Source: Pseudoduganella albidiflava (lineage in GTDB: Bacteria > Pseudomonadota > Gammaproteobacteria > Burkholderiales > Burkholderiaceae_D). From it: a stretch of DNA of 64,000 nucleotides. Positions 27,330 through 38,100 of this stretch are shown piece after piece. Location: positions 5,022,001 through 5,086,000 of the forward strand of contig NZ_CP036401.1 in NCBI RefSeq assembly GCF_004322755.1, written 5' to 3'. The notes under the pieces were generated by a model. It was not told where the DNA came from, did not search any database, and saw nothing but the letters and a program-made list of their open reading frames with translations. The position numbers and the translations under genes are program-made. Each line of letters opens with the position of its first letter. Positions within the stretch are counted from its first letter, which is position 1.

Positions 27330-27743
27330 TCAGCCGGCCAGCGAAGGGGGTTCCACGACGGCGGTGACTTCGATCTCGACCCGCGCGCGCGCTGGCATCA
27401 GCGCGGCGACCGCCACCGCTGTCATGGCGGGAAAATGATCGCCCATCACCTCGCGATAGGCCTGGCCGAGCCTTTTCGCCGCCTGCAGGTATTCATCGCG
27501 ATCGACCACATACCACGTCATCCGCGCGATATCGGCCGGCCCCGCGCCTGCCTCGGCCAGTACCGCGAGCACGTTGCGCAGCGCCTGTGCGACCTGGAGG
27601 ACGAAATCGTCGGTCTCGAACTCGCCTTCGGCGTTCCACCCCACCATGCCGCTGACGAACACCATGCGCCCGCTGGCGGCGATGCCGTTCGAATACCCCC
27701 TTGGCCGGGACCAGCCCGGCGGTTGCAGGATCTCCATCGTCAT
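27330..27743 (-). CDS. RidA family (YjgF/UK114) enamine/imine deaminase
   Basis: A 137-residue soluble protein with the RidA fold. Visible motifs are [12 protein letters not shown] near the N-terminus, the central [27 protein letters not shown], and the C-terminal [14 protein letters not shown] containing the active-site arginine. RidA proteins hydrolyse reactive enamines or imines. The start at 27743 overlaps the acyl-CoA dehydrogenase stop (ATGA), so it is the last gene of the aromatic operon. That placement suggests it acts on the amino-cyclohexenyl-CoA intermediates expected from anthraniloyl-CoA (inference). Confidence 0.88.
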   Translation of the reverse strand: MTMEILQPPGWSRPRGYSNGIAASGRMVFVSGMVGWNAEGEFETDDFVLQVAQALRNVLAVLAEAGAGPADIARMTWYVVDRDEYLQAAKRLGQAYREVMGDHFPAMTAVAVAALMPARARVEIEVTAVVEPPSLAG

Positions 27744-28924
27744 TCCCCGTTCGGCAAGGCGCGCAGCAGTTCGCGCGCGATGATCAGTTGCTGCACTTCG
27801 GTGGCGCCTTCGTAGATGCGCAGCGCGCGGATCTCGCGGTACAGGCGCTCCACCGGCGCGCCGCTGACCACGCCCTGTCCGCCGAACATCTGCACGGCCG
27901 CGTCGATCACCTGCTGCGCCGTTTCGGTCGCCGTCATCTTCGCCATGGCCGCCTCCTTGGTCACCTTGTTGCCGGAATCGCGCAGCCACGCGGCGCGATA
28001 GGTCAACAGCGCCGCGGCGTCGATCCCGGTGGCCATCTGCGCCAGCTTCGCCTGCGTCAGCTGGAAGCCGGCCAGGGTCTGGCCGAACATGGTGCGCGAG
28101 GTGGCACGCGCCAGGGCTTCGTCCAGCGCGCGCCGGGCGAAACCCAGTGCCGCGGCGGCCACCGAGGTGCGGAACACGTCCAGCGTGGCCATCGCCACCT
28201 TGAAGCCCTGCCCCGCCGCGCCGACCAGGGCGCCGGCCGGCACGCGGCAGGCGTCGAACCGCAATCTCGCCAGCGGATGCGGCGCGATGACGTCGATGCG
28301 TTCGGCGATGGACAGCCCCGGCGCGTCGGCATCGACGATGAAGGCACTGATGCCGCGCGCGCCGGGCGCCTCGCCGGTGCGCGCGAACACCACGTAGAAA
28401 TCGGCGATGCCGCCATTCGAGATCCACGTCTTTTCGCCATCGAGCACATAATGGTCGCCATCGCGCACCCCCGCGCACGCCATCGCGGCCACGTCCGAAC
28501 CTGCCTGCGGTTCGGACAGCGCGAACGCCGCGATCGCGTCGCCCCGCGCCACGCGCGGCAGGTAGTGCGCCTGTTGCGCCGGGCTGCCGAACAGGCTGAT
28601 CGCGCCGGAGCCCAGGCCCTGCATCGCGAACGCGAAATCGGCCAGGCCATCGTGCCGCGCCAGCGTCTCGCGGATCAGGCACAGCGCGCGCGTGTCGAGC
28701 GCCTCGCCGGCGCCGCCATACCGCACGCCGCCCACCGCATGGCGCAGCCAGCCCGCCTCGCCCAGCCGCCGCACCAGCGCGCGGCAGGCCGCATCGACAT
28801 CGGCCGCCGCACCAGCACCATGCGTGTCGCCCAGGTGCGCCGCCGCCCAGGCATCGAGTTCGCTTTCCAGCGCACGGTGGCGCGGTTCCAGGAATGGCCA
28901 GTCCAGGTATGCCTTGTCCGCCAC
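27740..28924 (-). CDS. Acyl-CoA dehydrogenase (anthraniloyl-CoA operon)
   Basis: A 394-residue FAD flavoprotein. N-terminal helices are followed by the FAD-binding segments [19 protein letters not shown] and [16 protein letters not shown]. The C-terminal helical domain has [20 protein letters not shown] and the [10 protein letters not shown] motif, which holds the usual base region. It should oxidise an alicyclic CoA ester to the enoyl-CoA in the cytoplasm. The GTG at 28924 starts 1 bp after the TGA of the enoyl-CoA hydratase and is preceded by GGGAG, so the two are coupled. The stop overlaps the RidA start. Confidence 0.9.
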   Translation of the reverse strand: MADKAYLDWPFLEPRHRALESELDAWAAAHLGDTHGAGAAADVDAACRALVRRLGEAGWLRHAVGGVRYGGAGEALDTRALCLIRETLARHDGLADFAFAMQGLGSGAISLFGSPAQQAHYLPRVARGDAIAAFALSEPQAGSDVAAMACAGVRDGDHYVLDGEKTWISNGGIADFYVVFARTGEAPGARGISAFIVDADAPGLSIAERIDVIAPHPLARLRFDACRVPAGALVGAAGQGFKVAMATLDVFRTSVAAAALGFARRALDEALARATSRTMFGQTLAGFQLTQAKLAQMATGIDAAALLTYRAAWLRDSGNKVTKEAAMAKMTATETAQQVIDAAVQMFGGQGVVSGAPVERLYREIRALRIYEGATEVQQLIIARELLRALPNGE

Positions 28925-28925
28925 G

Positions 28926-29780
28926 TCAGTCTCCCTCGAATGCCGGTTTCTGCTTCGCCACGAACGCGTGGTAAGCCCGGTGGAAATCGTTGGTGGCCAT
29001 GCAGATCGCCTGGGCCTGCGCCTCAGCCTCGATCGCTTCGTCGATGCCCATGTTCCATTCCTGCTGCAGCATCTTCTTCGTCATGCCGTGCGCGAACGTG
29101 GGCCCGCGCGCCAGGGCGCGCGCCAGCTCCTGCGCGGCGCCCGGCAGCGCCTCGGGCGCATGCAGCGCGTTGAAGAAGCCCCACCGCTCGCCTTCCAGGC
29201 CCGACATCGAACGCCCCGTGTACAGCAGCTCGGCGGCGCGCCCCTGGCCGATCACGCGCGGCAGCAGCGCGCAGGCGCCCATGTCGCAACCGGCCAGGCC
29301 GACGCGGGTGAACAGGAATGCCGTCTTGCTGCGTTCCGTGCCATGGCGGATATCGGACGCCAGGGCCAGCATCGCCCCCGCGCCGGCGCAGATCCCGTCG
29401 ACCGCCGCGATGACCGGCTGCGGGCAGGCGCGCATCGCTTTCACCACGTCGCCCGTCAGCCGCGTGAACGCGAGCAGGCCGGGCATGTCGAGCCGCGTCA
29501 GCGGGCCGATGATCTCGTGCACGTCGCCGCCCGAACAGAAGTCGTCGCCCGCGCCGGCGACCACCACGGCCTTCACGTCGTCGGCATGGGCGAGCGCGCG
29601 GAACAGGTCGCGCAATTCGGCGTACGACTCGAAAGTCAGGGGGTTCTTGCGTTCGGGGCGGTTCAGCGTGACCGTGGCCACGCCCTCCTCCACCGCGAAC
29701 AGGAAGTGGCGCGCCGCGTAGCCGGCCAGCGCCGCGCGGTGGCCCGGCAGCGCATGCGGCTGCCCGTGCAGGTATTTCAT
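28926..29780 (-). CDS. Enoyl-CoA hydratase/isomerase family protein
   Basis: A 284-residue crotonase-fold enzyme. It has [17 protein letters not shown] at the N-terminus and the oxyanion-hole segments [15 protein letters not shown] and [40 protein letters not shown] forms the active-site helix. It should hydrate or rearrange a ring or ring-opened enoyl-CoA. GAGGAG lies 5 bp before ATG 29780, deciding the start over a longer frame. That ATG overlaps the MarR stop (ATGA). The C-terminal extension ending [12 protein letters not shown] is common in this aromatic-pathway branch. Confidence 0.9.
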   Translation of the reverse strand: MKYLHGQPHALPGHRAALAGYAARHFLFAVEEGVATVTLNRPERKNPLTFESYAELRDLFRALAHADDVKAVVVAGAGDDFCSGGDVHEIIGPLTRLDMPGLLAFTRLTGDVVKAMRACPQPVIAAVDGICAGAGAMLALASDIRHGTERSKTAFLFTRVGLAGCDMGACALLPRVIGQGRAAELLYTGRSMSGLEGERWGFFNALHAPEALPGAAQELARALARGPTFAHGMTKKMLQQEWNMGIDEAIEAEAQAQAICMATNDFHRAYHAFVAKQKPAFEGD

Positions 29781-30316
29781 GCATTCTCCTCGCGGGCATC
29801 CAGGTGCCCTTTCATCTGCGCCAGCAACTCCAGCAATCGGGCCTTGTCGTCGCCCGGCATGTCCCCCAGCAGCTCGATCACCCATCCCTCGTGCTCGCGC
29901 GCCATGGTGGCGAAGGCGCGGCGCCCCGCCGGCGTCAGTTTCACGCTGTAGGCGCGCCCATCACGCGGGTCGGGCACGCGTGCCACCAGCCCCTCCCGCT
30001 CGAGCTGGCTGGCGATGCCGGTGACGTTGCCGCCGGTGACCATCATCCGCTTCGACAGTTCGCCCATGCGCATGCCATCGGGGTGCCGTTCCAGCTGCGC
30101 CATCAGGTCGAAGCGGGGCAGCGTCACGTCGAAACGCGCGCGCAGCCGCGCACGAATGTCGTTCTCGATGCGCACCGTGCACGAGAGCATGCGCAGCCAC
30201 AGTTTCAGCGACTGGTGATGGTCGTCGGTCAGGCGGCTGGCCAGGTCGAGCGCGATTGAGCGCGGTGCCGCCGGCGGTGCATCCGGGACAGCCCGCAGTA
30301 CTTCCTTCTTGTTCAA
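29777..30316 (-). CDS. MarR-family regulator of the aromatic operon (TTG start)
   Basis: A 179-residue winged-helix DNA-binding protein. The MarR core has [20 protein letters not shown], then [20 protein letters not shown] as recognition helix and wing region, then [20 protein letters not shown] as the wing. It probably senses a CoA-thioester intermediate and represses its own operon, as several MarR proteins of aromatic-CoA pathways do (inferred). The TTG at 30316 overlaps the stop of the monooxygenase (TTGA) and has GGGAAC 5 bp upstream; no ATG fits the family length. A 12-bp palindrome upstream of the operon (34273-34284) is a candidate operator. Confidence 0.88.
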   Translation of the reverse strand: MNKKEVLRAVPDAPPAAPRSIALDLASRLTDDHHQSLKLWLRMLSCTVRIENDIRARLRARFDVTLPRFDLMAQLERHPDGMRMGELSKRMMVTGGNVTGIASQLEREGLVARVPDPRDGRAYSVKLTPAGRRAFATMAREHEGWVIELLGDMPGDDKARLLELLAQMKGHLDAREENA

Positions 30317-32625
30317 GATCGTTCCCGCTCCAGGTTGCGTTCCAGTTGCGCCTTGCCGGCCAGGTACTGCCTGGGCCAGGGCTGCGCGCGGTAGCCGATG
30401 CGCGCCGCCTCGGCCAGCGTCCAGGCCGGGTTGGCCAGGTGCGGCCGGCCCACCGCGCACAGGTCGGCGCGGCCGGCCGCGATGATGCCGTTGGCATGGT
30501 CGGCCTCGTGGATCGCGCCCACGGCCATCGTGGCAATGCCCGCTTCGTTGCGCACCCGGTCGGCAAACGGCGCCTGGTACATGCGGCCGAACACGGGCCG
30601 TTCGCGCTTGCTGACCTGGCCGGACGAGCAATCGATCACATCCGCGCCGGCCGCCTTGAACAGGCGTGCCACCCGCACCGCGTCGTCCGGCGTGATGCCG
30701 CCTTCCACCCAGTCGTGCGCCGAAATGCGCACGCTCATCGGCTTGTGCGCGGGCCAGGCGGCACGCATCGCGGCAAACACGCGCAGCGGGAAGCGGCAGC
30801 GGTTTTCCAGGCTGCCGCCATGTTCGTCGGTGCGCCGGTTCGTCAGCGGCGAGATGAACGACGACAGCAGGTAGCCGTGCGCGCAATGCAGTTCGAGCCA
30901 GTCGAAGCCCGCCTCGTCGGCCGCCAGGGTGGCGCGCACGAAATCGGCTTCGATGCGCGCCATGTCGGCCGCACCGGCTTCGCGCGCCACCTGCGACACC
31001 CCTTCCAGGTATTGCTGCGGCGATGCCGACAGCAGCGGCCAGTTGCCATCGGCCAGCGGCTGGTCGATGCCGTCCCACATCGCGCGCGTCGAGCCCTTGG
31101 CGCCGGCATGGCCGAGCTGGATGCCGATGCTGGCGTCGCTCGCCGCATGCACGGCGGCGACGATGCGCCGCCATGCCACCGTATGCTCCGGCGCATACAG
31201 GCCGGGGCACCAAGGCGTGATCCGCGCATCGGCGGAAACGCACGTCATTTCCGCCATCACCAGCCCCGCCCCGCCCACCGCGCGCGCGCCCAGGTGCAGC
31301 AGGTGCCAGTCGCCGACCACGCCATCGGTGGCGCTGTACTGCGCCATCGGCGACACCACGATGCGGTTCTTCAGCACCAGGCCGCGCACCCGGAACGGCG
31401 TAAACATCGGCGGTATCGCGCACTCGTCCGGCGGCGCCAGGCCGGCCTGCGCGAAGGCGCGCCGCGCGAACCAGCGCTCGTAGTCCGCCACATAGCCAGG
31501 GTCGCGCAAGCGCAGGTTTTCATGGGACAGACGCTGGCTGCGTGCCAGCATCGCATAGGCGAACTGCGGCGCGTCCAGCGCCGCGTAGCGCGCCACGTTC
31601 TCGAACCACTCCATCGAATTGCGCGCCGCGCTCTGCAGCTTCAGCACCTCGACCGAGCGCTCCGCCTGGTAGGCGTCCAGTGCCTGCCGCAAGTGGCCAT
31701 GCGCCCCAACGCAGCGCGCCAGCGCGATCGCATCCTCCAGCGCCAGCTTGGTGCCCGAACCGATCGAGAAATGCGCCGAGTGGGCCGCGTCCCCGGCCAG
31801 CACGACCGGTACCGCGCCTTCCCAGTGCACCCAGCGTTCGCAGACGATGCGGGGAAAGCGCAGCCACATGGCCGAACCGCGCAGGTGCGCCGCGTTCGAC
31901 ATCAGCGGGTGGCCGTCCAGCCGGTCGGCGAACAGGCGCTCGCAGAACGCGATCGCTTCCTGCTGCGTCATGTCTTCCAGCCCGGCGGCACGCCACACCG
32001 TTTCCGGCGTTTCCACGATGAAGGTCGACGTGCCGGGCTCGAACTGGTAGACGTGGGCCTGGAACCAGCCGTGCTCCGTTTCCCGGAAATCGAACGTGAA
32101 CGCATCGAAGCGTTTCGTCGTGCCCAGCCACACGAAGCGGCACTGGCGCGCTTCCACCTGCGGCATGAAGGTTCCGGCATGGCGCGCGCGGATGCGGCTG
32201 TTCAGGCCATCGGCGGCGATCACCAGGTCGGCGGCGTAGCGTGCGGCCAGTTCGCTGTCGTCCGACACGTCCGTTTCAAAGACCAGTTCCACGCCCAGCG
32301 CCTCGCAGCGCCGCTGCAGGATGTTCAGCAGGCGCTTGCGGCCGATGCCGGCGAAGCCGTGGCCGCCCGAACGCACCCGCGCGCCCTTGAAGAAGATCTC
32401 GATGTCGTCCCAGTGGTTGAACGAGGCCAGGATCTCGCGCGCCGTCGGTTCATCGGCGGCCACCAGGTTGTCCAGCGTCTGGTCGGAAAACACCACGCCC
32501 CAGCCGAAGGTGTCGTACGGCCGGTTGCGCTCCACCACGACGACGCGATGCTCCGGCGCCGCCTTCTTCAGCAACAGTGCGCTGTACAGGCCGGCCGGGC
32601 CGCCACCGATGCACAGCACGTTCAT
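30313..32625 (-). CDS. Bifunctional 2-aminobenzoyl-CoA (or salicylyl-CoA) monooxygenase/reductase
   Basis: A 770-residue two-domain flavoenzyme. Residues 1-385 are a class-A FAD monooxygenase with [19 protein letters not shown] and [20 protein letters not shown]. Residues about 405-770 are an old-yellow-enzyme-type FMN domain with [26 protein letters not shown] and [20 protein letters not shown]. This fusion is known from 2-aminobenzoyl-CoA monooxygenase/reductase of Azoarcus evansii and salicylyl-CoA 5-hydroxylase. It would hydroxylate the ring and reduce it without ring-cleaving dioxygenases. ATG 32625 overlaps the ligase stop (ATGA). The neighbouring ligase favours anthranilate; salicylate is the alternative. 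Confidence 0.88.
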   Translation of the reverse strand: MNVLCIGGGPAGLYSALLLKKAAPEHRVVVVERNRPYDTFGWGVVFSDQTLDNLVAADEPTAREILASFNHWDDIEIFFKGARVRSGGHGFAGIGRKRLLNILQRRCEALGVELVFETDVSDDSELAARYAADLVIAADGLNSRIRARHAGTFMPQVEARQCRFVWLGTTKRFDAFTFDFRETEHGWFQAHVYQFEPGTSTFIVETPETVWRAAGLEDMTQQEAIAFCERLFADRLDGHPLMSNAAHLRGSAMWLRFPRIVCERWVHWEGAVPVVLAGDAAHSAHFSIGSGTKLALEDAIALARCVGAHGHLRQALDAYQAERSVEVLKLQSAARNSMEWFENVARYAALDAPQFAYAMLARSQRLSHENLRLRDPGYVADYERWFARRAFAQAGLAPPDECAIPPMFTPFRVRGLVLKNRIVVSPMAQYSATDGVVGDWHLLHLGARAVGGAGLVMAEMTCVSADARITPWCPGLYAPEHTVAWRRIVAAVHAASDASIGIQLGHAGAKGSTRAMWDGIDQPLADGNWPLLSASPQQYLEGVSQVAREAGAADMARIEADFVRATLAADEAGFDWLELHCAHGYLLSSFISPLTNRRTDEHGGSLENRCRFPLRVFAAMRAAWPAHKPMSVRISAHDWVEGGITPDDAVRVARLFKAAGADVIDCSSGQVSKRERPVFGRMYQAPFADRVRNEAGIATMAVGAIHEADHANGIIAAGRADLCAVGRPHLANPAWTLAEAARIGYRAQPWPRQYLAGKAQLERNLERERS

Positions 32626-34235
32626 GGCTGGCGCAGCCGGAAGCGCTGCAGCTTGCCGGTCTCGGTGCGCGGCAGTGTCGCCGCGAACACCACGCGGCGC
32701 GGGTACTTGTACGGCGCGATCTCGCCCTTGACGAATTCCTGCAACGCGGCCGCCAGCTCGGGCGTGGCGGCAAAGCCCTGCCGCAGCACCACATGCGCTT
32801 CGACGACCTGGCCGCGCTCGTCGTCCGCCCTGCCGACCACGCCGCATTCGGCCACGGCCGGATGGCGCAGCAGCGCGTCTTCCACCTCCGGCCCGGCGAT
32901 GTTGTAGCCGGCCGAGACGATCATGTCGTCGGTCCGCGAACGGTAGTAGAAATAGCCGTCGGCATCCATCTCGTAGGCGTCGCCGGTCAGGTTCCAGCCG
33001 TTGCACACGTAATCGCGTTGCCGGGCGTCGTCCAGGTAGCGGCAACCTGTCGGCCCCTTCACGGCCAGCCGACCCACCACGCCCGGCCCCACCGGCCGGC
33101 CCTGCGCATCGAGCACGCACGCGCGATAGCCCGGGACCGGCTTGCCGGTGGCACCCGGCCGCACCTCGGCGCCCGCGGCGGAGATGAAGATGTGCAGCAT
33201 CTCGGTCGAGCCGATGCCGTCGATCATGGCCAGGCCGGTTGCCCGTTGCCAGGCTTCGCGGGTGGCGACCGGCAGCGCCTCTCCCGCCGACACGGTTTCG
33301 CGCAGGCTCGACAGATCGTGGCCGGCTGCCAGCGCCGCCATCTGCCGGTACGAGGTGGGCGCGGTGAAGCACACCGTGGCACGGTACCGCCCGATCGCCT
33401 GCAGCAGCGTGTCCGGTGTCGGCTTTTCCAGCAGTACCGCGCAGGCGCCCACGCGCAGCGGGAACAGCAGCAGGCCGCCCAGGCCGAACGTGAATGCCAG
33501 GGGCGGCGTGCCGATGAAGACATCCTCCGGCCGCGTGCGCAGCGTGTGGCGCGGGAAGCAGTCGCAGATCGCCAGCACGTCGCGGTGGAAATGCATGGTC
33601 CCCTTCGGCACGCCCGTGGTGCCGGACGTGAAGCTGATCAGGCAGACATCGTCCGCCGCGGTGTCGCAGGCCTCGAACGTGGCAGGCGCCTCCGCCATCA
33701 ACGCTTCCAGGGCGCCATCCGGGGTACCGAAATGCACCACGCGCGGCAGGTCCGGCACCGCGTCGAGATCGGCGCGCAGCGCGGCAGCGCACAGCACCGC
33801 ATCCACCCGCGCCTTCGCCGCGATGGTCGCCAGCTCGCGGGTGCGCAGCAGGGGCATGGTTGGCACGGCGACCAGGCCAGCCTTCAGCACGGCCAGGAGG
33901 GCGGCGGCCATCAGCGGCGTATTGGTACCGCGCAGCAGCACGCGGTTGCCCGGCACGAGGCCTATCGGGCCGCGCAGCACCTGGGCGATGCGGTCGACGC
34001 GCTCCTGCAACTGCGCGTAGGTCCACTGCTCATGCTCGCCGTACAGCGCGACGCGGGCGCCGTCGCCGGCGGCCACATGGCGGTCGAGCAGCTCGGCAAC
34101 GCAGTTGAGGCGGGGTGGGTAATGCAGCTCGGGCAGGTCGAACACGAGTTCGGGCCACAGCCCGGCCGGGGGAAGGTGGGCCCGCGCGAACGGATCGGCG
34201 TGCGCGCTGGCGGTGCCTTGCGTGGAGTGGTCCAT
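32622..34235 (-). CDS. 2-aminobenzoate-CoA ligase-like aryl-CoA ligase
   Basis: A 537-residue adenylate-forming enzyme that should activate anthranilate or a related benzoate to its CoA ester with ATP. The visible motifs are [19 protein letters not shown] (P-loop), [15 protein letters not shown] (A5), [40 protein letters not shown] (hinge) and [11 protein letters not shown] (catalytic Lys near the C-terminus). It resembles the benzoate-CoA and 2-aminobenzoate-CoA ligase group. ATG 34235 has AAGGCG 3-4 bp upstream; the longer frame from 34268 runs into the palindromic promoter region. It is the first gene of the six-gene operon. Confidence 0.85.
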   Translation of the reverse strand: MDHSTQGTASAHADPFARAHLPPAGLWPELVFDLPELHYPPRLNCVAELLDRHVAAGDGARVALYGEHEQWTYAQLQERVDRIAQVLRGPIGLVPGNRVLLRGTNTPLMAAALLAVLKAGLVAVPTMPLLRTRELATIAAKARVDAVLCAAALRADLDAVPDLPRVVHFGTPDGALEALMAEAPATFEACDTAADDVCLISFTSGTTGVPKGTMHFHRDVLAICDCFPRHTLRTRPEDVFIGTPPLAFTFGLGGLLLFPLRVGACAVLLEKPTPDTLLQAIGRYRATVCFTAPTSYRQMAALAAGHDLSSLRETVSAGEALPVATREAWQRATGLAMIDGIGSTEMLHIFISAAGAEVRPGATGKPVPGYRACVLDAQGRPVGPGVVGRLAVKGPTGCRYLDDARQRDYVCNGWNLTGDAYEMDADGYFYYRSRTDDMIVSAGYNIAGPEVEDALLRHPAVAECGVVGRADDERGQVVEAHVVLRQGFAATPELAAALQEFVKGEIAPYKYPRRVVFAATLPRTETGKLQRFRLRQP

Positions 34236-34272
34236 GATCGCCTTGTGGTTGATGGTTGGACTGGCCACTTAC

Positions 34273-34284
34273 TTTAAGCTTAAA
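34273..34284. promoter_or_regulatory. 12-bp perfect palindrome, candidate MarR operator
   Basis: TTTAAGCTTAAA is a perfect palindrome in an AT-rich spot 38 bp upstream of the CoA-ligase start. On the reverse strand it overlaps the expected -10 region, with TTGTGC about 16 bp before TTAAAG. Position and symmetry suit the MarR repressor of the operon. The assignment is inferred. Confidence 0.5.
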
Positions 34285-34320
34285 CGATCCATCGCACAAG
34301 CCGCCGCGCAAGGCCGCGCC

Positions 34321-34388
34321 GTCACGCGCCTGGCTGTCGCACGCCTGGCTGTCACACGCCTGCTTGTCACACGCCTGCTTGTCACACG
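34321..34388. repeat. 15-bp tandem repeat, about 4.5 copies
   Basis: Consecutive units are GTCACGCGCCTGGCT, GTCGCACGCCTGGCT, GTCACACGCCTGCTT and GTCACACGCCTGCTT, followed by a partial GTCACACG. The array lies between the stop of the response regulator (34382) and the aromatic operon promoter, and its last partial unit covers the regulator stop codon. Confidence 0.9.
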
Positions 34389-35071
34389 ATTATGCGTCGG
34401 GCCTGCCGGCGCACGGCGTCGCATGCCGCGCCCAGCATCGGCGCCAGCGCGGCCGCGCTGGACGGCAGCGCGGCCAGCGCGCCGGCCGCACCCGTCAGGC
34501 CAAGCGTGGCGCAGCCGCCACGCAGGCGTTCCAGCCGCACGGCGGCCTCGCCGCGCTGGCCCTCCCGCAGCAGCGTTTCCAGCTCCGGCCCCGCGGCCAG
34601 CAGCTGGGTTTCGAAACCGGCCAGGTAGGCGCCCAGGCGCTGCGCATCGATGCCGAGCCGCGCCTGCGTGGCCGCCGGGTCTTCGGCCGGCAACGGCGCG
34701 GCCTGCAGCACGGCCAGCGCATCGAGCTGGGCGCGCACATCGACCGGTTCGAACGGCTTGACGATGTAGCCGGTGGCACCGGCGCGGGTGGCCCGTTCGA
34801 CCGTTTCCCGGTCGTTGGCGGAGGACACCAGCACGAACGGCAAGGCCGCCAGCGCGGCATCGTCGCGCACCTTCTGCAGCAGTTCCAGGCCGGACACGCG
34901 CGGCATGCGCAGGTCGCAAAAACAGGCGGCCGGCCGCAGCCCGCCGGACAGCTGCTGCCACGCATCGGCGCCGTCCTCGGCTTCAACGATCTCGTAGTGG
35001 CCGCTGCTGTCGATCAGGTGCATCAGCATCATTCGCGACACGACGTCGTCGTCGACTACCAGTACTTTCAT
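34382..35071 (-). CDS. Response regulator with degenerate Hpt-like C-terminal domain
   Basis: A 229-residue protein. Residues 1-120 are a receiver domain with acidic pocket D8/D9, phosphoacceptor D53 in CFCDLRMPRVSGLELL, S83/S84 and K105 in GYIVKPFEP. The remaining 100 residues are helical and look like an Hpt bundle. Where Hpt proteins have the phosphorylatable histidine before a KGxxxxLG pattern, this one reads RLERLRGGCATLG, so the histidine is missing. No DNA-binding output is present. GGGAG lies 6 bp before ATG 35071. The large hybrid kinase ends 112 bp upstream on the same strand. Tandem repeats flank the gene on both sides. Confidence 0.82.
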   Translation of the reverse strand: MKVLVVDDDVVSRMMLMHLIDSSGHYEIVEAEDGADAWQQLSGGLRPAACFCDLRMPRVSGLELLQKVRDDAALAALPFVLVSSANDRETVERATRAGATGYIVKPFEPVDVRAQLDALAVLQAAPLPAEDPAATQARLGIDAQRLGAYLAGFETQLLAAGPELETLLREGQRGEAAVRLERLRGGCATLGLTGAAGALAALPSSAAALAPMLGAACDAVRRQARRIIV

Positions 35072-35131
35072 GAGTCTCCCTAGTATCCGCCCCCACATCG
35101 GCGCGTTGCGATTATAACCACTGCCAAACGT

Positions 35132-35183
35132 ACGCGAAATGCGCACGCGAAATGCACACGCGAAATGCGCACGCGAAACGCCT
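35132..35183. repeat. 13-bp tandem repeat, 4 copies
   Basis: Units of the form ACGCGAAATGCGC repeat four times (35132, 35145, 35158, 35171), the last one diverged. They fill the gap between the hybrid kinase stop codon (35183-35185) and the response regulator leader. Confidence 0.9.
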
Positions 35184-38100
35184 CAGGCGGAGCGGCCGCC
35201 ATCGGCCGGCGCCAGCAGCCGTTCCAGCATCGCATGCAGCCGCGGCAGCTTGAGCCGGATCGCCGGCCAAAGTGCGCGGTCGGCGGCACGTTCCAGCTCC
35301 GCGCACAGCGCGTGCAGCTCCATCTCCCGCAGGTAGGCGGCGCTGCCCTTCATGCCGTGGAACAGCCGGCCCGCCGCATCCGCATCGGCGGCGGCCAGCG
35401 CGGCGTGCAGCTCGCCCAGCCTCGCCGGCAGGTCGGCCACGAAGGCATCGCGCAGGCGCAGGCGCAGCGCATTGGCCGCATCGTCCGCCGAACCGCCGGG
35501 CGGCCCGGCCATCGGCTGACCGGCAGCGATGCCGAACATCGCGTCCAGCTCCGCCACGCTCGGCTGTGCCGCCGCCGGGCGCTGCGGCAGCAACGCCGGC
35601 AGCGGATCGAGCACCACGCCGCGCGCCAGCTGGCGCTCGATGGCGCGGGCCAGCTGCAGGTGCAGCGCATCCTCGTCGATCGGCTTGGTCAGGAAGTCGT
35701 CCATGCCGGCGGCCAGGTAGCGGCTGCGGTCTTCCTCGCTGGCGTTGGCCGTCAGTGCCACGATCATCAGGTGGCGGTCGCAGACGGGCGCGCCGGCCGG
35801 GCCGCCGGCCCGGATCGCCCGCGTGGCGGTGGGCCCGTCCATTTCCGGCATGCGGCCATCCATCAGGATCAGGTCGTAGCGCGTTTGCGCGCAGGCGGCC
35901 ACCGCCAGTGCGCCATTGCCGACGATGTCCACGCCATGGCCCATGTCCTCCAGCATCATGCGGATGATGATCTGGTTGGTCGGGAAATCTTCCGCGCACA
36001 ATACCTTCAGGCGATGCGTGTGCGGCGCGCGCGCGGCCTGCGGCACCAGCGCCGGCGCGATGCCGTCGCACAGCGGCACCGTGAAGGAAAACACGCTGCC
36101 GGCGCCCGGCGTGCTGTGCGCGACGATCTCGCCATCCATCAGGTCCACCAGCTGGCGACTGATCGCCAGGCCCAGGCCCGTGCCGCCGTAGCGGCGCGTG
36201 GTGGTGGCATCGGCCTGCTCGAATTTTTCGAACAGCCGCGGCAGCTCGGTGGGCGGGATGCCGATGCCGGTATCCTCCACGGTAAAGCGGATCCGCGTGC
36301 ACCCGGCCTCCGTGCACCCGGCCTCCTCGCCCCCGGCACGCGCCACCCGCAGCGTGACATGGCCGCGCTGCGTGAACTTGAATGCGTTACCGACCAGGTT
36401 GACGAGCACCTGCCGCAGCCGGGTCGGGTCGCCGATGACGAAATGCGGCAAGTCGCGCGCATAGTCGATCCGGAAGTCCACGCCCTGCGCGGCCGCCTGC
36501 TCCTCGAACAGGCTGGCCACGTTCTCCACGGTGGCGGCCAGCGCGAAATCGATCTTCTCGACGGTCAGCTTGCCCGCTTCGATCTTGGAAAAGTCCAGCA
36601 GGTCATTGATGATCGACAGCAGCGACTGGGCATTGGCCTGGCCGCGCTCGATCTGCTCGCGGGTCACCGGCTGCAGCGAACGGTCGCGCAGCGCGAAGCC
36701 CAGCATGCCGATCACGCCGGCCAGCGGCGTGCGCATCTCGTGGCTCATGTTGGCGAGGAATTCCGATTTTTGCCGCGTGGCGTCCTCGGCCCGCCGGGCG
36801 GCGTGGCGCAGGCGTTCGTCGCGCTGCTCGAGTTCGCGCTTTTGTTCCATCAGCAGGCGGTTCTTCATTTCCACCTCGGCCGTGCGCAGGCTGACCTGCT
36901 GTTCCAGGCGCAGGTGCCGGTCACGCAGCACGCGCATGCGCGCCCGATACACGCCGAAGGCACCGCCCAGCAGCAGCACCAGCGCCAGCGAGCGGAACCA
37001 CCAGGTCTTCCACACCGGCGGCAGGATCGTGATCGCCAGCTCGGTCGGCTCGCCCCATACGCCATCCTTGTTGGCGGCCTTCACGCGGAACACGTAGTGG
37101 CCCGGATCGAGGTTGGTATACGTGGCGAAGCGCTTGCCCGCCCCGGTGCTGACCCAGTCGCCGTCGAAGCCTTCGAGCTGGTAGGCGAAGCGGTTGTTCT
37201 GCGGCCAGGCGAAGTGCAGCGCGGCGAATTCCAGCGAGAAGACCGAATCGCGGTGATCCAGTGTCAGCGCACGGGTCGCCTCGATGGCGCGCTGCAGGAT
37301 CACGTCGCCATCGGGCCGCGCGGCGCCGGGGCGCACCGGCTGGTTGAAGATCTGGAAGTCGGTGATCGCCACCACCGGCGCGATGCCGTTCGGGCGCACG
37401 CGGGCCGGATCGAACGCGGTGATGCCGTTGAAACCGCCGAAGTACAGCGTGCCATCCGGCGCGGCGAACGCGGAACCGTCGAAGTAGGCGCCTTCGATGG
37501 TGCCGTCGGCGCCGGAATAGTTGCGCACCTGGTCCGTGGCCGGGTCCAGGCTGGCCAGCCCGCTGTTGGTCGACAGCCACAGCTTGCCCTGGCGATCCGG
37601 CAGGATCGCCGCGATCGCATCGTCGGCCAGCCCTTCCTGGCGGGTATAGCGGCGAAATGCGATGCCCCTGGCGGTGTGCTGCATGCGGTTCAGGCCCGAC
37701 GCGGTACCGACCCACAGCGTGCCCTGCGCATCCTCGTGCAGGTAGTGCACCTCGTTGTGCGACAGGCTGCCGGGATCGCGCTGGTCGTGCTGGAAATGGC
37801 GGAACCGGCCGGTGCGGCGATCCAGCAGGCCCAGGCCGTTGAACGTGCCGACCCACAGGTTGCCGCGGCGGTCCTCCAGCACGGGCCGGACGCTGTCGTC
37901 GGCCAGGCTGGCGGGATTGCCGGGGTCGTGCCGGAACACGCGCATGGCGCCGCCGGCCGGGTCGATGCGGTACAGGCCCGCCTTGCTGGACACCCAGATC
38001 ATGCCGGCGCGGTCGCCGAACACGTAGCGCACCGTGTCCAGCTCGGGATTGCCGCGCGAGAGCAGCAGCGGCCCGAAGTGGCCGGTGGCCGGCTCGAACG

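Noticed and set aside
30313..34026. A 1237-residue reverse frame joining ligase and monooxygenase
   Set aside because: The first part is an out-of-frame, Arg/Gly-rich shadow of the ligase gene. The monooxygenase begins at 32625 with a flavin-binding motif.
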